Shown here one piece after another: positions 9,136 to 16,961 of a stretch of DNA of 64,000 nt (position 1 is the first letter of the stretch; every line of letters starts with the position of its first letter). Made by a program: the position numbers and the translations under genes. The stretch covers positions 930,001 through 994,000 of the forward strand of contig NZ_LHPI01000001.1 in the NCBI RefSeq assembly GCF_001274785.1, read 5' to 3'. The DNA comes from Vibrio hepatarius. Lineage in GTDB: Bacteria; Pseudomonadota; Gammaproteobacteria; Enterobacterales; Vibrionaceae. The notes under the pieces were generated by a model. The model did not search any database. It saw only the letters and a list, made by a program, of their open reading frames with translations, and had not been told where the DNA came from.

Positions 9136-9161
9136 TCGCGATTTATCGGTGTAAGTCACAA

Positions 9162-10760
9162 TTAAACTGCATGGGCACAGATGCTATTCTTACCATCGAG
9201 TTTCGCTTTGTACATCGCGACGTCGGCGTGTTTAATGATCTCGTCGTACTCCAAACCATGCTCCGGAATGAACGCAATACCTGCACTACCCGTAAGATCG
9301 ACCTCAGCGCCGCCCGGTAAACTGTATGTCGTAAATACCTCATCAAAGAGCAGTTGAACTTGTCTGTAGACGTCTTCTTTGCTGCGAATGTTTTTAAACA
9401 ATATGGCAAATTCATCACCACCTAACCTAGCCGGGATAATATCAGGCAGCTCATCGTAATATTCGAGCAAGCATACCTCTTTGCTTTCGATGTCAAAGTG
9501 ACGGCTCAAGTGAACCGCAAACTGAGACAACAACTCATCACCGATTTTGTGCCCATAAGTGTCGTTGACCAACTTAAAGTCATCGAGGTCAATAAACACC
9601 AATGCCCCAGTAAGATCCGACTCTTCAGCCTTGCCTAACCATTGTTCTGAAAGTAGTTGGAAATAACGCCTGTTGGGTAGCTCAGTCACCACATCGAAAT
9701 ACGCTAGCTTAGAGATCTCGCTCTTATTGCTCTCGATCTTTTCCATCATTGAGGAGAACGAGTTTTTGATTTCGCGAATTTCTTTTGGCATCACACGCGA
9801 CGTTTTAAAGTCTACGTCCACCGCTTGTTTGCCGTTTTCAATACGCCTAATTGTTGCCAACAGGCTTTCCAGCGGTTTAATTAAGCTAAATGAAATCGGA
9901 ATCGTTATGAGCAGTGCCAACGCTACACCTAAAAACATCACCATAATTGCGGTTTCATCAATGTGCTCGGCTTTAACTCTTAGCTCCTCTAGCGGCTGTG
10001 GCACCATTACGCCCCAACCAGCATTCGGAACAAATGTGTAACCAGCAATCATGTCACCTTTTAATGCCGGTGAATAAAACTCTTCGACACCTGTTTTTCC
10101 GGCAAGCATTTTTTGCACCGTACTCACTGCCGATATGTTTTTGCGCGCTTCTATCCAAGAGCTTAGAGGGTGCGCGAGAACATTACCCGCTTGATCGACG
10201 ATCGCGGCATGACCTTTTTCTCCAAATGAAACCCTTCTCCCCATATCGACGATGTACTGCGTAGATAAGTAGCCTAGTAAGTAATGGTCGGAATACTTTT
10301 GCACCACGAGTAGGATTGGCGTGTTGGAATAACTTTTATCTACGGTCACGGTAGAGAGTGTGACGTTATCGCTATTAGATGTATCCACCATCAAGCGAAA
10401 AATATCGCTATCAAGCTGCTGCGGGCAGGACTTCTGCTTATAAAACAAACAACCGGTTAGCTTGCCATCATTGTTAAATTTGGCCACCATGCTAAAGTCG
10501 TAGCTAGCTAAAAGCTGCTTGAAGTTCTTCGAATTCAACTGGCTCTCAGACTCTGAATCTATGATGGTAAAAATGCCCGTCACGTCTTGGTAATAACGCT
10601 CAAACGTAGCTGAGAGATTTTGCGCGATAACTAAGTGTCGCTGCCGAACATCCCTCACCTCAGATTCTAATGCTTTGGAATAAGGCCAAGCCCAGAAAAG
10701 AGCCAAAGGGATCACGGTTAATAAACAACATGTGATAACAAACAGATGTCTAAGCTTCAT
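9162..10760 (-). CDS. Membrane diguanylate cyclase with Cache sensor, HAMP and GGDEF domains
   Basis: A 532-residue protein with a first membrane helix (about 5-26), a periplasmic Cache-like sensor (about 30-270, ending FVPNAGWGVMVPQPL), a second helix (about 275-295), a HAMP linker and a GGDEF domain. The active-site motif is intact: RLGGDEF with GGDEF at 447-451. The residues just before it (ELPDIIPARL) do not form the usual RxxD inhibitory site, so product feedback may be absent. It is predicted to make cyclic di-GMP in response to a small periplasmic ligand that cannot be named from the sequence. It converges on the ETF-QO gene with only 26 bases between stops and appears monocistronic. 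Confidence 0.9.
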   Translation of the reverse strand: MKLRHLFVITCCLLTVIPLALFWAWPYSKALESEVRDVRQRHLVIAQNLSATFERYYQDVTGIFTIIDSESESQLNSKNFKQLLASYDFSMVAKFNNDGKLTGCLFYKQKSCPQQLDSDIFRLMVDTSNSDNVTLSTVTVDKSYSNTPILLVVQKYSDHYLLGYLSTQYIVDMGRRVSFGEKGHAAIVDQAGNVLAHPLSSWIEARKNISAVSTVQKMLAGKTGVEEFYSPALKGDMIAGYTFVPNAGWGVMVPQPLEELRVKAEHIDETAIMVMFLGVALALLITIPISFSLIKPLESLLATIRRIENGKQAVDVDFKTSRVMPKEIREIKNSFSSMMEKIESNKSEISKLAYFDVVTELPNRRYFQLLSEQWLGKAEESDLTGALVFIDLDDFKLVNDTYGHKIGDELLSQFAVHLSRHFDIESKEVCLLEYYDELPDIIPARLGGDEFAILFKNIRSKEDVYRQVQLLFDEVFTTYSLPGGAEVDLTGSAGIAFIPEHGLEYDEIIKHADVAMYKAKLDGKNSICAHAV

Positions 10761-11211
10761 ATCTACAACTCTTTCTATTCCAATGAAGGTTCAGCACATT
10801 AGACACTAAACGCTGAGCACGATTTCCTATACGCTCGTCAGTTATCCCGACAAAGCACTCTTAGCCAGAGTGACGTAGATTTATGAGGTACTAATACTAA
10901 GGTTAGTTTTATTACAACCTCTCGCCAGTATTCACGAAACATAAATTTGTTCTGTGATGTGAGTTTACAAAAATACCAATCCTTTCGACACATTTATCAA
11001 CTAATTGCTTCTGCACGCTGTAGATGACATCAAAGAGTGTCAACTTGAGTCCATTTTCGGCTCCAAACACGACCAAAGTGCAATACGTCATTCGCTTAAA
11101 TTACACCTATCATATGCACTCGATTGAGTTTAAACCCCATGTTTTTCCAGTCGTTGTAAACACTCCATTAACAAACGTAAATAAATTTCGGCAGTTATTG
11201 AAAAAGAGATT

Positions 11212-11237
11212 CCAATCACATTTAGATTGGTTATAAT
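11212..11237 (+). promoter_or_regulatory. Candidate promoter with abutting operator for the OFA transporter
   Basis: CCAATC (11212-11217) and GATTGG (11225-11230) form a 6-base dyad with a 7-base spacer, followed immediately by TATAAT at 11232-11237. No good -35 box lies at the right distance, so an activator may bind the dyad. The transcript would carry a leader of about 90 bases. Confidence 0.45.
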
Positions 11238-11301
11238 TCGCGCCCATTGCGATTTATGTTGATAAACGCAAACTTAATTTGAATGTATTGACTATTAACC
11301 A

Positions 11302-11319
11302 ACCCTCATATTAGAGGGT
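11302..11319 (+). promoter_or_regulatory. Hairpin in the 5' leader of the OFA transporter
   Basis: ACCCTC (11302-11307) and GAGGGT (11314-11319) form a perfect six-pair stem with loop ATATTA. It ends 14 bases before the ATG, close to the ribosome site (CTGGGAA), so it could affect translation or mRNA life. Confidence 0.4.
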
Positions 11320-11333
11320 AACTGGGAACAAAA

Positions 11334-12566
11334 ATGAGCAAGATTGATAAAGCGATGCGCATCCTTCTAGCAGGATTCTGTATCAACCTTTGTCTTGGCA
11401 TCCTGTATGCTTGGAGCGTGTTTAACAAAGCACTAGTAACTGAATCTGGCTGGAGCGCAGCTGAAGCATCAGCGCCTTACGCGACTGCAACTATCACATT
11501 CTCAATCTGTCTTCTTGTTGCAGGTATCCTACAAGACCGTATGGGTCCACGTATGATCCTAATTCTAGGTACTGTACTAACAGGCCTAGGCATGATCGCA
11601 TCTGGCTTTGTTGATACTCCACTAATGCTAAACATCACGTTTGGTGTGATCACTGGTGCAGGTATCGGTTTTGGTTACGCATGTCTTTCTCCATCAGCGA
11701 TGAAATGGTTCCACCCTTCGAAGAAAGGTATGGTTAACGGTCTAATCGCAGCAGGCTTTGGTCTTGCCGCTATTTACCTAGCGCCAGTGACTTCTGCGCT
11801 AATCGATAGCATGGGTATCCAGACCAGCTTTATGGTTCTTGGTGTTGGTATTCTTGCCATCGCAGTGCCTCTGGCAGCAACCATCAGCAACCCACCAGCG
11901 GGCTATACACCAGCAGAACCTAAAGTGAAAGCAGGTCAAGCGCCTAAAGCAGTCAAGACTTCTGAAGATCTAAGCTGGAAAGCGATGCTTAAAACGCCTC
12001 AGTTTTACTCACTATGGATCATGTACGCACTGGCGGCGTCGGTTGGTCTCATGATCATCGGTAACATCACGACAATCGCAAGTGTACAAGCGAACCTACC
12101 AAACGCAGTATACTTAGCGTCTATCCTAGCGGTATTCAACTCTGGCGGTCGTGTTGCAGCGGGTATGCTAGCTGACAAGATCGGCGGCGTGCGCACTCTG
12201 CTTCTTGCATTTGTACTGCAAGGCGCAAACATGGTGCTTTTCGCAACGTTCGACACAGAGTTTACGCTAATCATCGGTACTGCAATTGCAGCGATTGGTT
12301 ACGGTACACTTCTAGCTGTATTCCCGACTCTAACAGCAGAGTTCTACGGTCTTAAGAACTACGGCACAAACTACGGCGTGCTATACACGGCTTGGGGTAT
12401 CGGCGGTGCAATCGGTGCAGCAGTTGTTGGTTTCTCAATGACAAACGGCAGCGGCTACACACTAGCGTACACGGTATCTGCAGTAATGATGGCAGTATGT
12501 ATCGCGCTAGCTATCATCACTAAGCCAGTATCTGAAGCGAAAATCGCTCAGTTGAAAGCGGCGTAA
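11334..12566 (+). CDS. MFS transporter, oxalate/formate antiporter (OFA) family
   Basis: A 410-residue protein of about 12 membrane helices. The N-terminus RILLAGFCINLCLGILYAWSVFNKAL, the GILQDRMGPR loop after helix 2, and GAGIGFGYACLSPSAMKWFHPSKKGMVNGLIAAGFG are typical of the OFA family (oxalate/formate exchanger OxlT, E. coli YhjX). Members carry small carboxylates such as oxalate, formate or pyruvate; the substrate here is unknown. Codon use is strongly biased toward the forms seen in highly expressed Vibrio genes. The gene is monocistronic, with a structured leader and an intrinsic terminator. Confidence 0.85.
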   Translation: MSKIDKAMRILLAGFCINLCLGILYAWSVFNKALVTESGWSAAEASAPYATATITFSICLLVAGILQDRMGPRMILILGTVLTGLGMIASGFVDTPLMLNITFGVITGAGIGFGYACLSPSAMKWFHPSKKGMVNGLIAAGFGLAAIYLAPVTSALIDSMGIQTSFMVLGVGILAIAVPLAATISNPPAGYTPAEPKVKAGQAPKAVKTSEDLSWKAMLKTPQFYSLWIMYALAASVGLMIIGNITTIASVQANLPNAVYLASILAVFNSGGRVAAGMLADKIGGVRTLLLAFVLQGANMVLFATFDTEFTLIIGTAIAAIGYGTLLAVFPTLTAEFYGLKNYGTNYGVLYTAWGIGGAIGAAVVGFSMTNGSGYTLAYTVSAVMMAVCIALAIITKPVSEAKIAQLKAA

Positions 12567-12584
12567 TTAGTTGAATTACTGATT

Positions 12585-12615
12585 AAAAGGCTTACCTTAT
12601 TGGTAGGCCTTTTTT
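12585..12615 (+). terminator. Intrinsic terminator of the OFA transporter gene
   Basis: AAAAGGCTTACC and GGTAGGCCTTTT form a 12-base stem with one T-G pair, then a T-run. It ends 13 bases before the next gene's ATG. Confidence 0.85.
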
Positions 12616-12628
12616 GTTTCTGACGTTT

Positions 12629-14239
12629 ATGGATAACCCGATTACACTCGCCCCTGACTACTATCTCGACAACTTCTTTAAGTTGATTGAACACGCACAA
12701 ACTTGGTACGCCGATTTACTCACTCCCTCGGAGCATCAATGGCTGGCGAAGTTTGCTCAGCTAGATAAACAAAGCCAATGTTTGCTCGTTCGCTTTTATA
12801 GCCGACGCGGTGAGTGGTTCCGTCGCGATAAGCTGAGTTATAACGAGATTCCGAATATTGACCAATGCCTGAAAAGGTTGGCGAAGTGTGGCTTTATCTT
12901 ACTCAATCCCCCTTTATCTGGTCAGCAATTGGCGACTCACCTACTCACCAAACCTGAAATTTTGTCGCTCTACCCGAGCTTGGCAAAGGCGTTGAAGAAA
13001 GAGCAGTTAATTGCATCGATACCCGCCGAAGAAATCGTAAAGCCAACGTTGCTCAACTTTGATGTGATTCAACTTGAATCCGCGCATATGATTGAGCTTT
13101 TGCTCACGCTATTCTTCGCCAATACCCACCAGGATTTGAGTCAGTTCGTTCTGGATGACCTTGGCTTGCATCAATTTGAAAAGTATCAACTGAGCAAAGA
13201 GCGACGCTTTTTCGACTGCCGTGAGCAAATCGAACAACTGCTTCAATTGAGCCAGATTACGCAGCTGTACAGTGACGCCGACCGAAAGCAAATGGCGGCG
13301 TTAGAGCAGTGTTATCAGCTGATTCCAGCAGCCATCGAACACAACTATATCGAGCGTAAACGTCAGCACCTGATTAACGACATTGCCCGCAACTTCGAAC
13401 GAATCGGCGAGTACGATCGTGCGCTGGAACTGTTTAAAACCACGCATTTGCCTCCAACGCGTGAACGCCAAGCTCGTATCTTAGACAAGTTAGATCATGA
13501 TGAAGCGTTTAGTGACATTGTCACGGAAATGTTGACTCATCCGGTCGATTTAGCGGAATACGAAGTCGCCACAAAGCTAGAACAGCGAGTAAGACGAAAG
13601 CGAGGAGAAAAGGTTGCACGCATAACCAAGCCGAAGTGCCATGAATATCGACTCGACCTCGACCTCTCCACACAGCGGGTAGAATTAGCCGCCAAGGACT
13701 ATTTTGAACAGCAAGGCTGGCAGGTATTTTACGCCGAGAATAGTTTCCTCAATGGATTGTTTGGCTTAGCCTTTTGGGATGTCATCTTTGCCCCAGTTGA
13801 GGGTGCCTTCCTTAACGCATACCAATACAAACCGCTCGATTTATACCATTCAGATTTTCAAGAAAAGCGACAAGACGTGATTAACTTCGTCTTTGCACAG
13901 ATGGAAAACGAAGGATTAGCGCACCTTAAAACCCGTTACCGTGAAAAATTCAACACCAGCAATCCATTTGTCCACTGGGCAGGGTTTGAGTTTGATTTAC
14001 TCGAAGCTGCTTTGGAAACGATTCCTGTACCGACTTTGAGCGAGCTATTCAAAGTACAACTGAGCGGTTTAGCAATTTATCGCAACGGTATGCCTGACTT
14101 AATCGCTTTCAAAGAGGATCAATATCGCTGGATTGAAGTCAAAGGACCGGGAGATAAGTTGCAAGACAATCAATGGCGATGGATTCGCGAGTTTGAACGC
14201 TTGAATCAACCTTTTTCCGTCTGTTACGTAAACCAATAG
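12629..14239 (+). CDS. FAN1-like VRR-NUC structure-specific nuclease
   Basis: A 536-residue homologue of FAN1, the Fanconi-associated nuclease family also found in bacteria. The C-terminal VRR-NUC domain shows the PD-(D/E)xK arrangement: GMPDLIAF (the PD aspartate), then RWIEVKGPGDKLQDNQ with the E-x-K pair. The N-terminal half (RFYSRRGEWFRRDKL) resembles the FAN1 DNA-binding region, and a helical repeat-like middle follows. Characterised members are 5' flap endonucleases and 5'-3' exonucleases that unhook DNA crosslinks. A TTG at 12614 lies inside the upstream terminator, so the ATG at 12629 is the better start. The gene stands alone and does not look recently acquired. Confidence 0.85.
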   Translation: MDNPITLAPDYYLDNFFKLIEHAQTWYADLLTPSEHQWLAKFAQLDKQSQCLLVRFYSRRGEWFRRDKLSYNEIPNIDQCLKRLAKCGFILLNPPLSGQQLATHLLTKPEILSLYPSLAKALKKEQLIASIPAEEIVKPTLLNFDVIQLESAHMIELLLTLFFANTHQDLSQFVLDDLGLHQFEKYQLSKERRFFDCREQIEQLLQLSQITQLYSDADRKQMAALEQCYQLIPAAIEHNYIERKRQHLINDIARNFERIGEYDRALELFKTTHLPPTRERQARILDKLDHDEAFSDIVTEMLTHPVDLAEYEVATKLEQRVRRKRGEKVARITKPKCHEYRLDLDLSTQRVELAAKDYFEQQGWQVFYAENSFLNGLFGLAFWDVIFAPVEGAFLNAYQYKPLDLYHSDFQEKRQDVINFVFAQMENEGLAHLKTRYREKFNTSNPFVHWAGFEFDLLEAALETIPVPTLSELFKVQLSGLAIYRNGMPDLIAFKEDQYRWIEVKGPGDKLQDNQWRWIREFERLNQPFSVCYVNQ

Positions 14240-14342
14240 CGACAAATCTGAATCTAATCTCGATTTTGAATGGTGTTTGATTTGCCAAACCCTTATTCTT
14301 TTGCTGCAATCATACACATTCATAAGCAAAACAAATATCCAG

Positions 14343-16700
14343 ATGAAATTACGTACTTTTTTTATGCTTGCTATAGCCACACTGTTTGCTGGTTGTGCGA
14401 CATACGCAGGATTAAATTACGACCAGTTGTTTGGCGAGCAACAAGTCCGAGAACGTCGTGTAGATACTCTTAGCCGTGAAGGTGAGTTTTTCCTCTCTGA
14501 AGTCAAACCGATCATTGATAAACGCTGCGTAGTATGCCACGCATGTTATGACGCGCCTTGTCAGTTAAAAATGTCCTCTGTCGAAGGCATTGAGCGCGGT
14601 GGCAGCAAAGAGTTGGTTTATGAAGGGACGCGACTGACCGCTGCGAAACCAACACGTCTGTTTGAAGACGCGCAAACCACTCAGCAATGGCGCGATTTAG
14701 GCTTTCATCCAGTGCTGAATGAGCGCATGCAAAACCCGACCGCGAATATGGAAGCAGGTCTTGTAGCGCGCATGCTTATGCAAAAAGAGTCTCACCCGCT
14801 ACCCAAGCAAGATCAACTGGAAGGGTTTGATTTTGCTATCGACCGTACACAAGTCTGTCCAACGATAGAAGAATACGAACAATACCAGAAAGACTACCCG
14901 ACTTGGGGGATGCCTTACGGTATGCCAAATTTAGAGTCAGGCGAGTACACCACTCTGATTGATTGGTTGCGTGATGGCTCGATCATGAACGCGCCCCTAC
15001 CTTTGACTCTTGAACAGCAAGCGCTGGTTGATGAATACGAGCTGGTACTTAACAAGAGCTCACGTAAAGTTCAGCTTGCCGCGCGTTACATCTACGAGCA
15101 TCTGTTCTTATCGCACTTGTACTTTTCTGACTTAAACGAGCAACAACCTCGCTTCTTCTCGCTGGTGCGTTCTTCTACCCCGCCGGGACAACCTGTTCAG
15201 CGTATCGCAACCCGCCGACCATACGATGATCCGGGTGTAGAGCGCGTTTATTACCGCTTCATTCCAGAGCAAGGCACGATTGTCGATAAGACTCACATGC
15301 CGTTCGCACTCAACCACCAGCGTTTGTCGAACTGGAAAGAGTGGTTCATTGACGCCGATTACACCGTATCTGAACTACCAGGCTATGAACCCAAAGTGGC
15401 AGCGAACCCGATGACGGCGTTTATCTCTATGCCGGTTAAGGCGCGATTTAAGTTCATGCTCGACAACGCACAAAACACAATCAACGCCTTTATAAAAGGT
15501 CCTGTGTGCCGTGGTCAACTTGCACTAAACGTCATTAACGACCGTTTCTGGGTGTTCTTTATCGATCCTGACAAAGCAGACATTCCAGAAATCAACGAGT
15601 TCTACCGCTCACAAGCAGAAAACCTAAAGTTACCCGCGGAACAAGAAAGCAACACATTGCCGATTACTAACTGGGTTGCGTACGCAGCGCAGCAAGGTCG
15701 CTACCTAGAGGCGAAATCTGAGTTCATTAATGGTTGGTTTAAAGAAGGTCGTTACCTGACCACCGACGTAATTTGGACCGGTGACGGAACTAACCCGAAT
15801 GCCGCACTTACGGTTTTCCGTCATTTTGACAGTGCATCCGTAGTTCAAGGTTTAGTCGGTGAGCAACCAAAAACAGCGTGGATCATGGACTATGCATTGA
15901 TTGAGCGTATCCACTACCTACTTGTTGCTGGCTTCGATGTTTATGGTAACTTTGGCCACCAGCTCATTACGCGTATGTTTATGGACTTCTTACGTCTCGA
16001 AGGGGAAAGTAACTTCATTGCCCTACTTCCACGCGACATTCGCCATAAAGAGCAATCAAGCTGGTACTTGAATCAGAGCACGCAGTTTAGTGACTTCCTA
16101 CAAGGCAACGTCAAGCCGTTCGACCAGCCAACTCAGGTTCCTTATCAAACAGATAACCCGAAAGCCGAACTGCTAGACATTCTGAAAACCCAACTCGAGC
16201 CTGTGCTCAGTCACCGCTATGCGATTGAGCAGACAGGGTTTAGTGCGAAAAACGAAGAATTGCTGCGCTCGGTTGATAAGATCAAAGGCAAAGGGCTGAT
16301 TCACCTACCTCAAATCATGATGATGATGATCGAATCTGAGTCGGGTGAAGAACAACTGTTCACGCTTTTGCACAACAATGCACACACCAATATTTCGAGT
16401 TTGTTTGATGAAGAAAGTAACCGCGATCCAGCCAATGATGATTTGACCTTAGTACGTGGAGTGATCGGTAGCTACCCATCTGCGTACCTATCATTGAAAG
16501 AGGCGCAAATCCCTCAATTGGTTGAGATGCTAAAAAATGTTCAAACCGAACAAGACTACGTTAAGTTGTTGGATACTTTCGCAATTCGTCGTAGTTCTGA
16601 TAAGTTTTGGCCATTCAGCGACCGAGTTCATAACTGGTACAAGCAGTCTCAGCCTATTGAATTTGGATTGCTAGACTATAATCGTTTTGAAAACAGGTAA
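14343..16700 (+). CDS. cti: Cis-trans fatty acid isomerase (periplasmic, haem-containing)
   Basis: A 785-residue Cti, which converts cis-unsaturated phospholipid fatty acids to trans in the membrane and stiffens it quickly under solvent or heat stress. The N-terminus is an export signal with a possible lipobox (FAGCATY, cysteine about residue 17). The c-type haem site CVVCH follows at about residue 60. The ATG at 14343 is preferred because the signal sequence begins there; an upstream in-frame start would add 22 residues ahead of the signal. No strong ribosome site is visible. The small gene 38 bases downstream is probably in the same transcript. Confidence 0.9.
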   Translation: MKLRTFFMLAIATLFAGCATYAGLNYDQLFGEQQVRERRVDTLSREGEFFLSEVKPIIDKRCVVCHACYDAPCQLKMSSVEGIERGGSKELVYEGTRLTAAKPTRLFEDAQTTQQWRDLGFHPVLNERMQNPTANMEAGLVARMLMQKESHPLPKQDQLEGFDFAIDRTQVCPTIEEYEQYQKDYPTWGMPYGMPNLESGEYTTLIDWLRDGSIMNAPLPLTLEQQALVDEYELVLNKSSRKVQLAARYIYEHLFLSHLYFSDLNEQQPRFFSLVRSSTPPGQPVQRIATRRPYDDPGVERVYYRFIPEQGTIVDKTHMPFALNHQRLSNWKEWFIDADYTVSELPGYEPKVAANPMTAFISMPVKARFKFMLDNAQNTINAFIKGPVCRGQLALNVINDRFWVFFIDPDKADIPEINEFYRSQAENLKLPAEQESNTLPITNWVAYAAQQGRYLEAKSEFINGWFKEGRYLTTDVIWTGDGTNPNAALTVFRHFDSASVVQGLVGEQPKTAWIMDYALIERIHYLLVAGFDVYGNFGHQLITRMFMDFLRLEGESNFIALLPRDIRHKEQSSWYLNQSTQFSDFLQGNVKPFDQPTQVPYQTDNPKAELLDILKTQLEPVLSHRYAIEQTGFSAKNEELLRSVDKIKGKGLIHLPQIMMMMIESESGEEQLFTLLHNNAHTNISSLFDEESNRDPANDDLTLVRGVIGSYPSAYLSLKEAQIPQLVEMLKNVQTEQDYVKLLDTFAIRRSSDKFWPFSDRVHNWYKQSQPIEFGLLDYNRFENR

Positions 16701-16738
16701 AACCTTTCAACCGCTTTTGCTCGTGCAGGGAGGTAATC

Positions 16739-16927
16739 ATGGCAATTCAAGACAACATCCGTACACTGGAGCAGCAAATCTATGTGGCGTGCTCAGAAGG
16801 TGATTATGACACCGTTAAAATGCTTGAGCATCAGCTAGATAGATTAAGAACCAAAGCAGAGTATCCGTTCGATGAAGAACCGTATGCTCCTGAAGGAAAA
16901 CTCTTCCCGGAAGACGATTGGTACTAA
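16739..16927 (+). CDS. Small acidic protein of unknown function downstream of cti
   Basis: A 62-residue protein I do not recognise. The first half is a likely amphipathic helix (DNIRTLEQQIYVACSEGDYDTVKMLEHQLDRLR); the tail is rich in proline, aspartate and glutamate, ending FPEDDWY. It has no signal or membrane segment, so it is cytosolic. It is very likely real: GGGAGG lies six bases before the ATG, and an intrinsic terminator follows directly. It sits 38 bases after cti on the same strand. A role linked to Cti or membrane stress is only a guess from position. Confidence 0.75.
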   Translation: MAIQDNIRTLEQQIYVACSEGDYDTVKMLEHQLDRLRTKAEYPFDEEPYAPEGKLFPEDDWY

Positions 16928-16930
16928 AGA

Positions 16931-16961
16931 AAACACCCCACTAGATTGTGGGGTGTTTTTT
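16931..16961. terminator. Intrinsic terminator after cti and the small gene
   Basis: AACACCCCAC and GTGGGGTGTT form a perfect 10-pair stem with loop TAGATT, then seven T. The A-rich 5' flank also lets it serve the convergent pgtA transcript. Confidence 0.9.

Larger units (their letters stand above)
10761..11333. other. 573-base intergenic region upstream of the OFA transporter
   Basis: No convincing gene. It separates two divergent genes, so it must hold both promoters. Visible elements near the right end are a dyad CCAATC/GATTGG (11212-11230), a TATAAT -10 box (11232-11237) and a leader hairpin (11302-11319). A 70-codon open frame at 11024-11236 has no ribosome site or family likeness and runs through the -10 box, so I do not call it. 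Confidence 0.6.

Noticed and set aside
10941..10965. Possible CRP site TGTGATGTGAGTTTACA
   Set aside because: Only the left half fits TGTGA; the right half does not match TCACA.
11024..11236. 70-codon open frame in the intergenic region
   Set aside because: No ribosome site or family likeness, and it runs through the likely -10 box of the OFA transporter.
12614..12628. Upstream TTG start for the FAN1-like gene
   Set aside because: The TTG lies inside the T-run of the preceding terminator; the ATG at 12629 is preferred.
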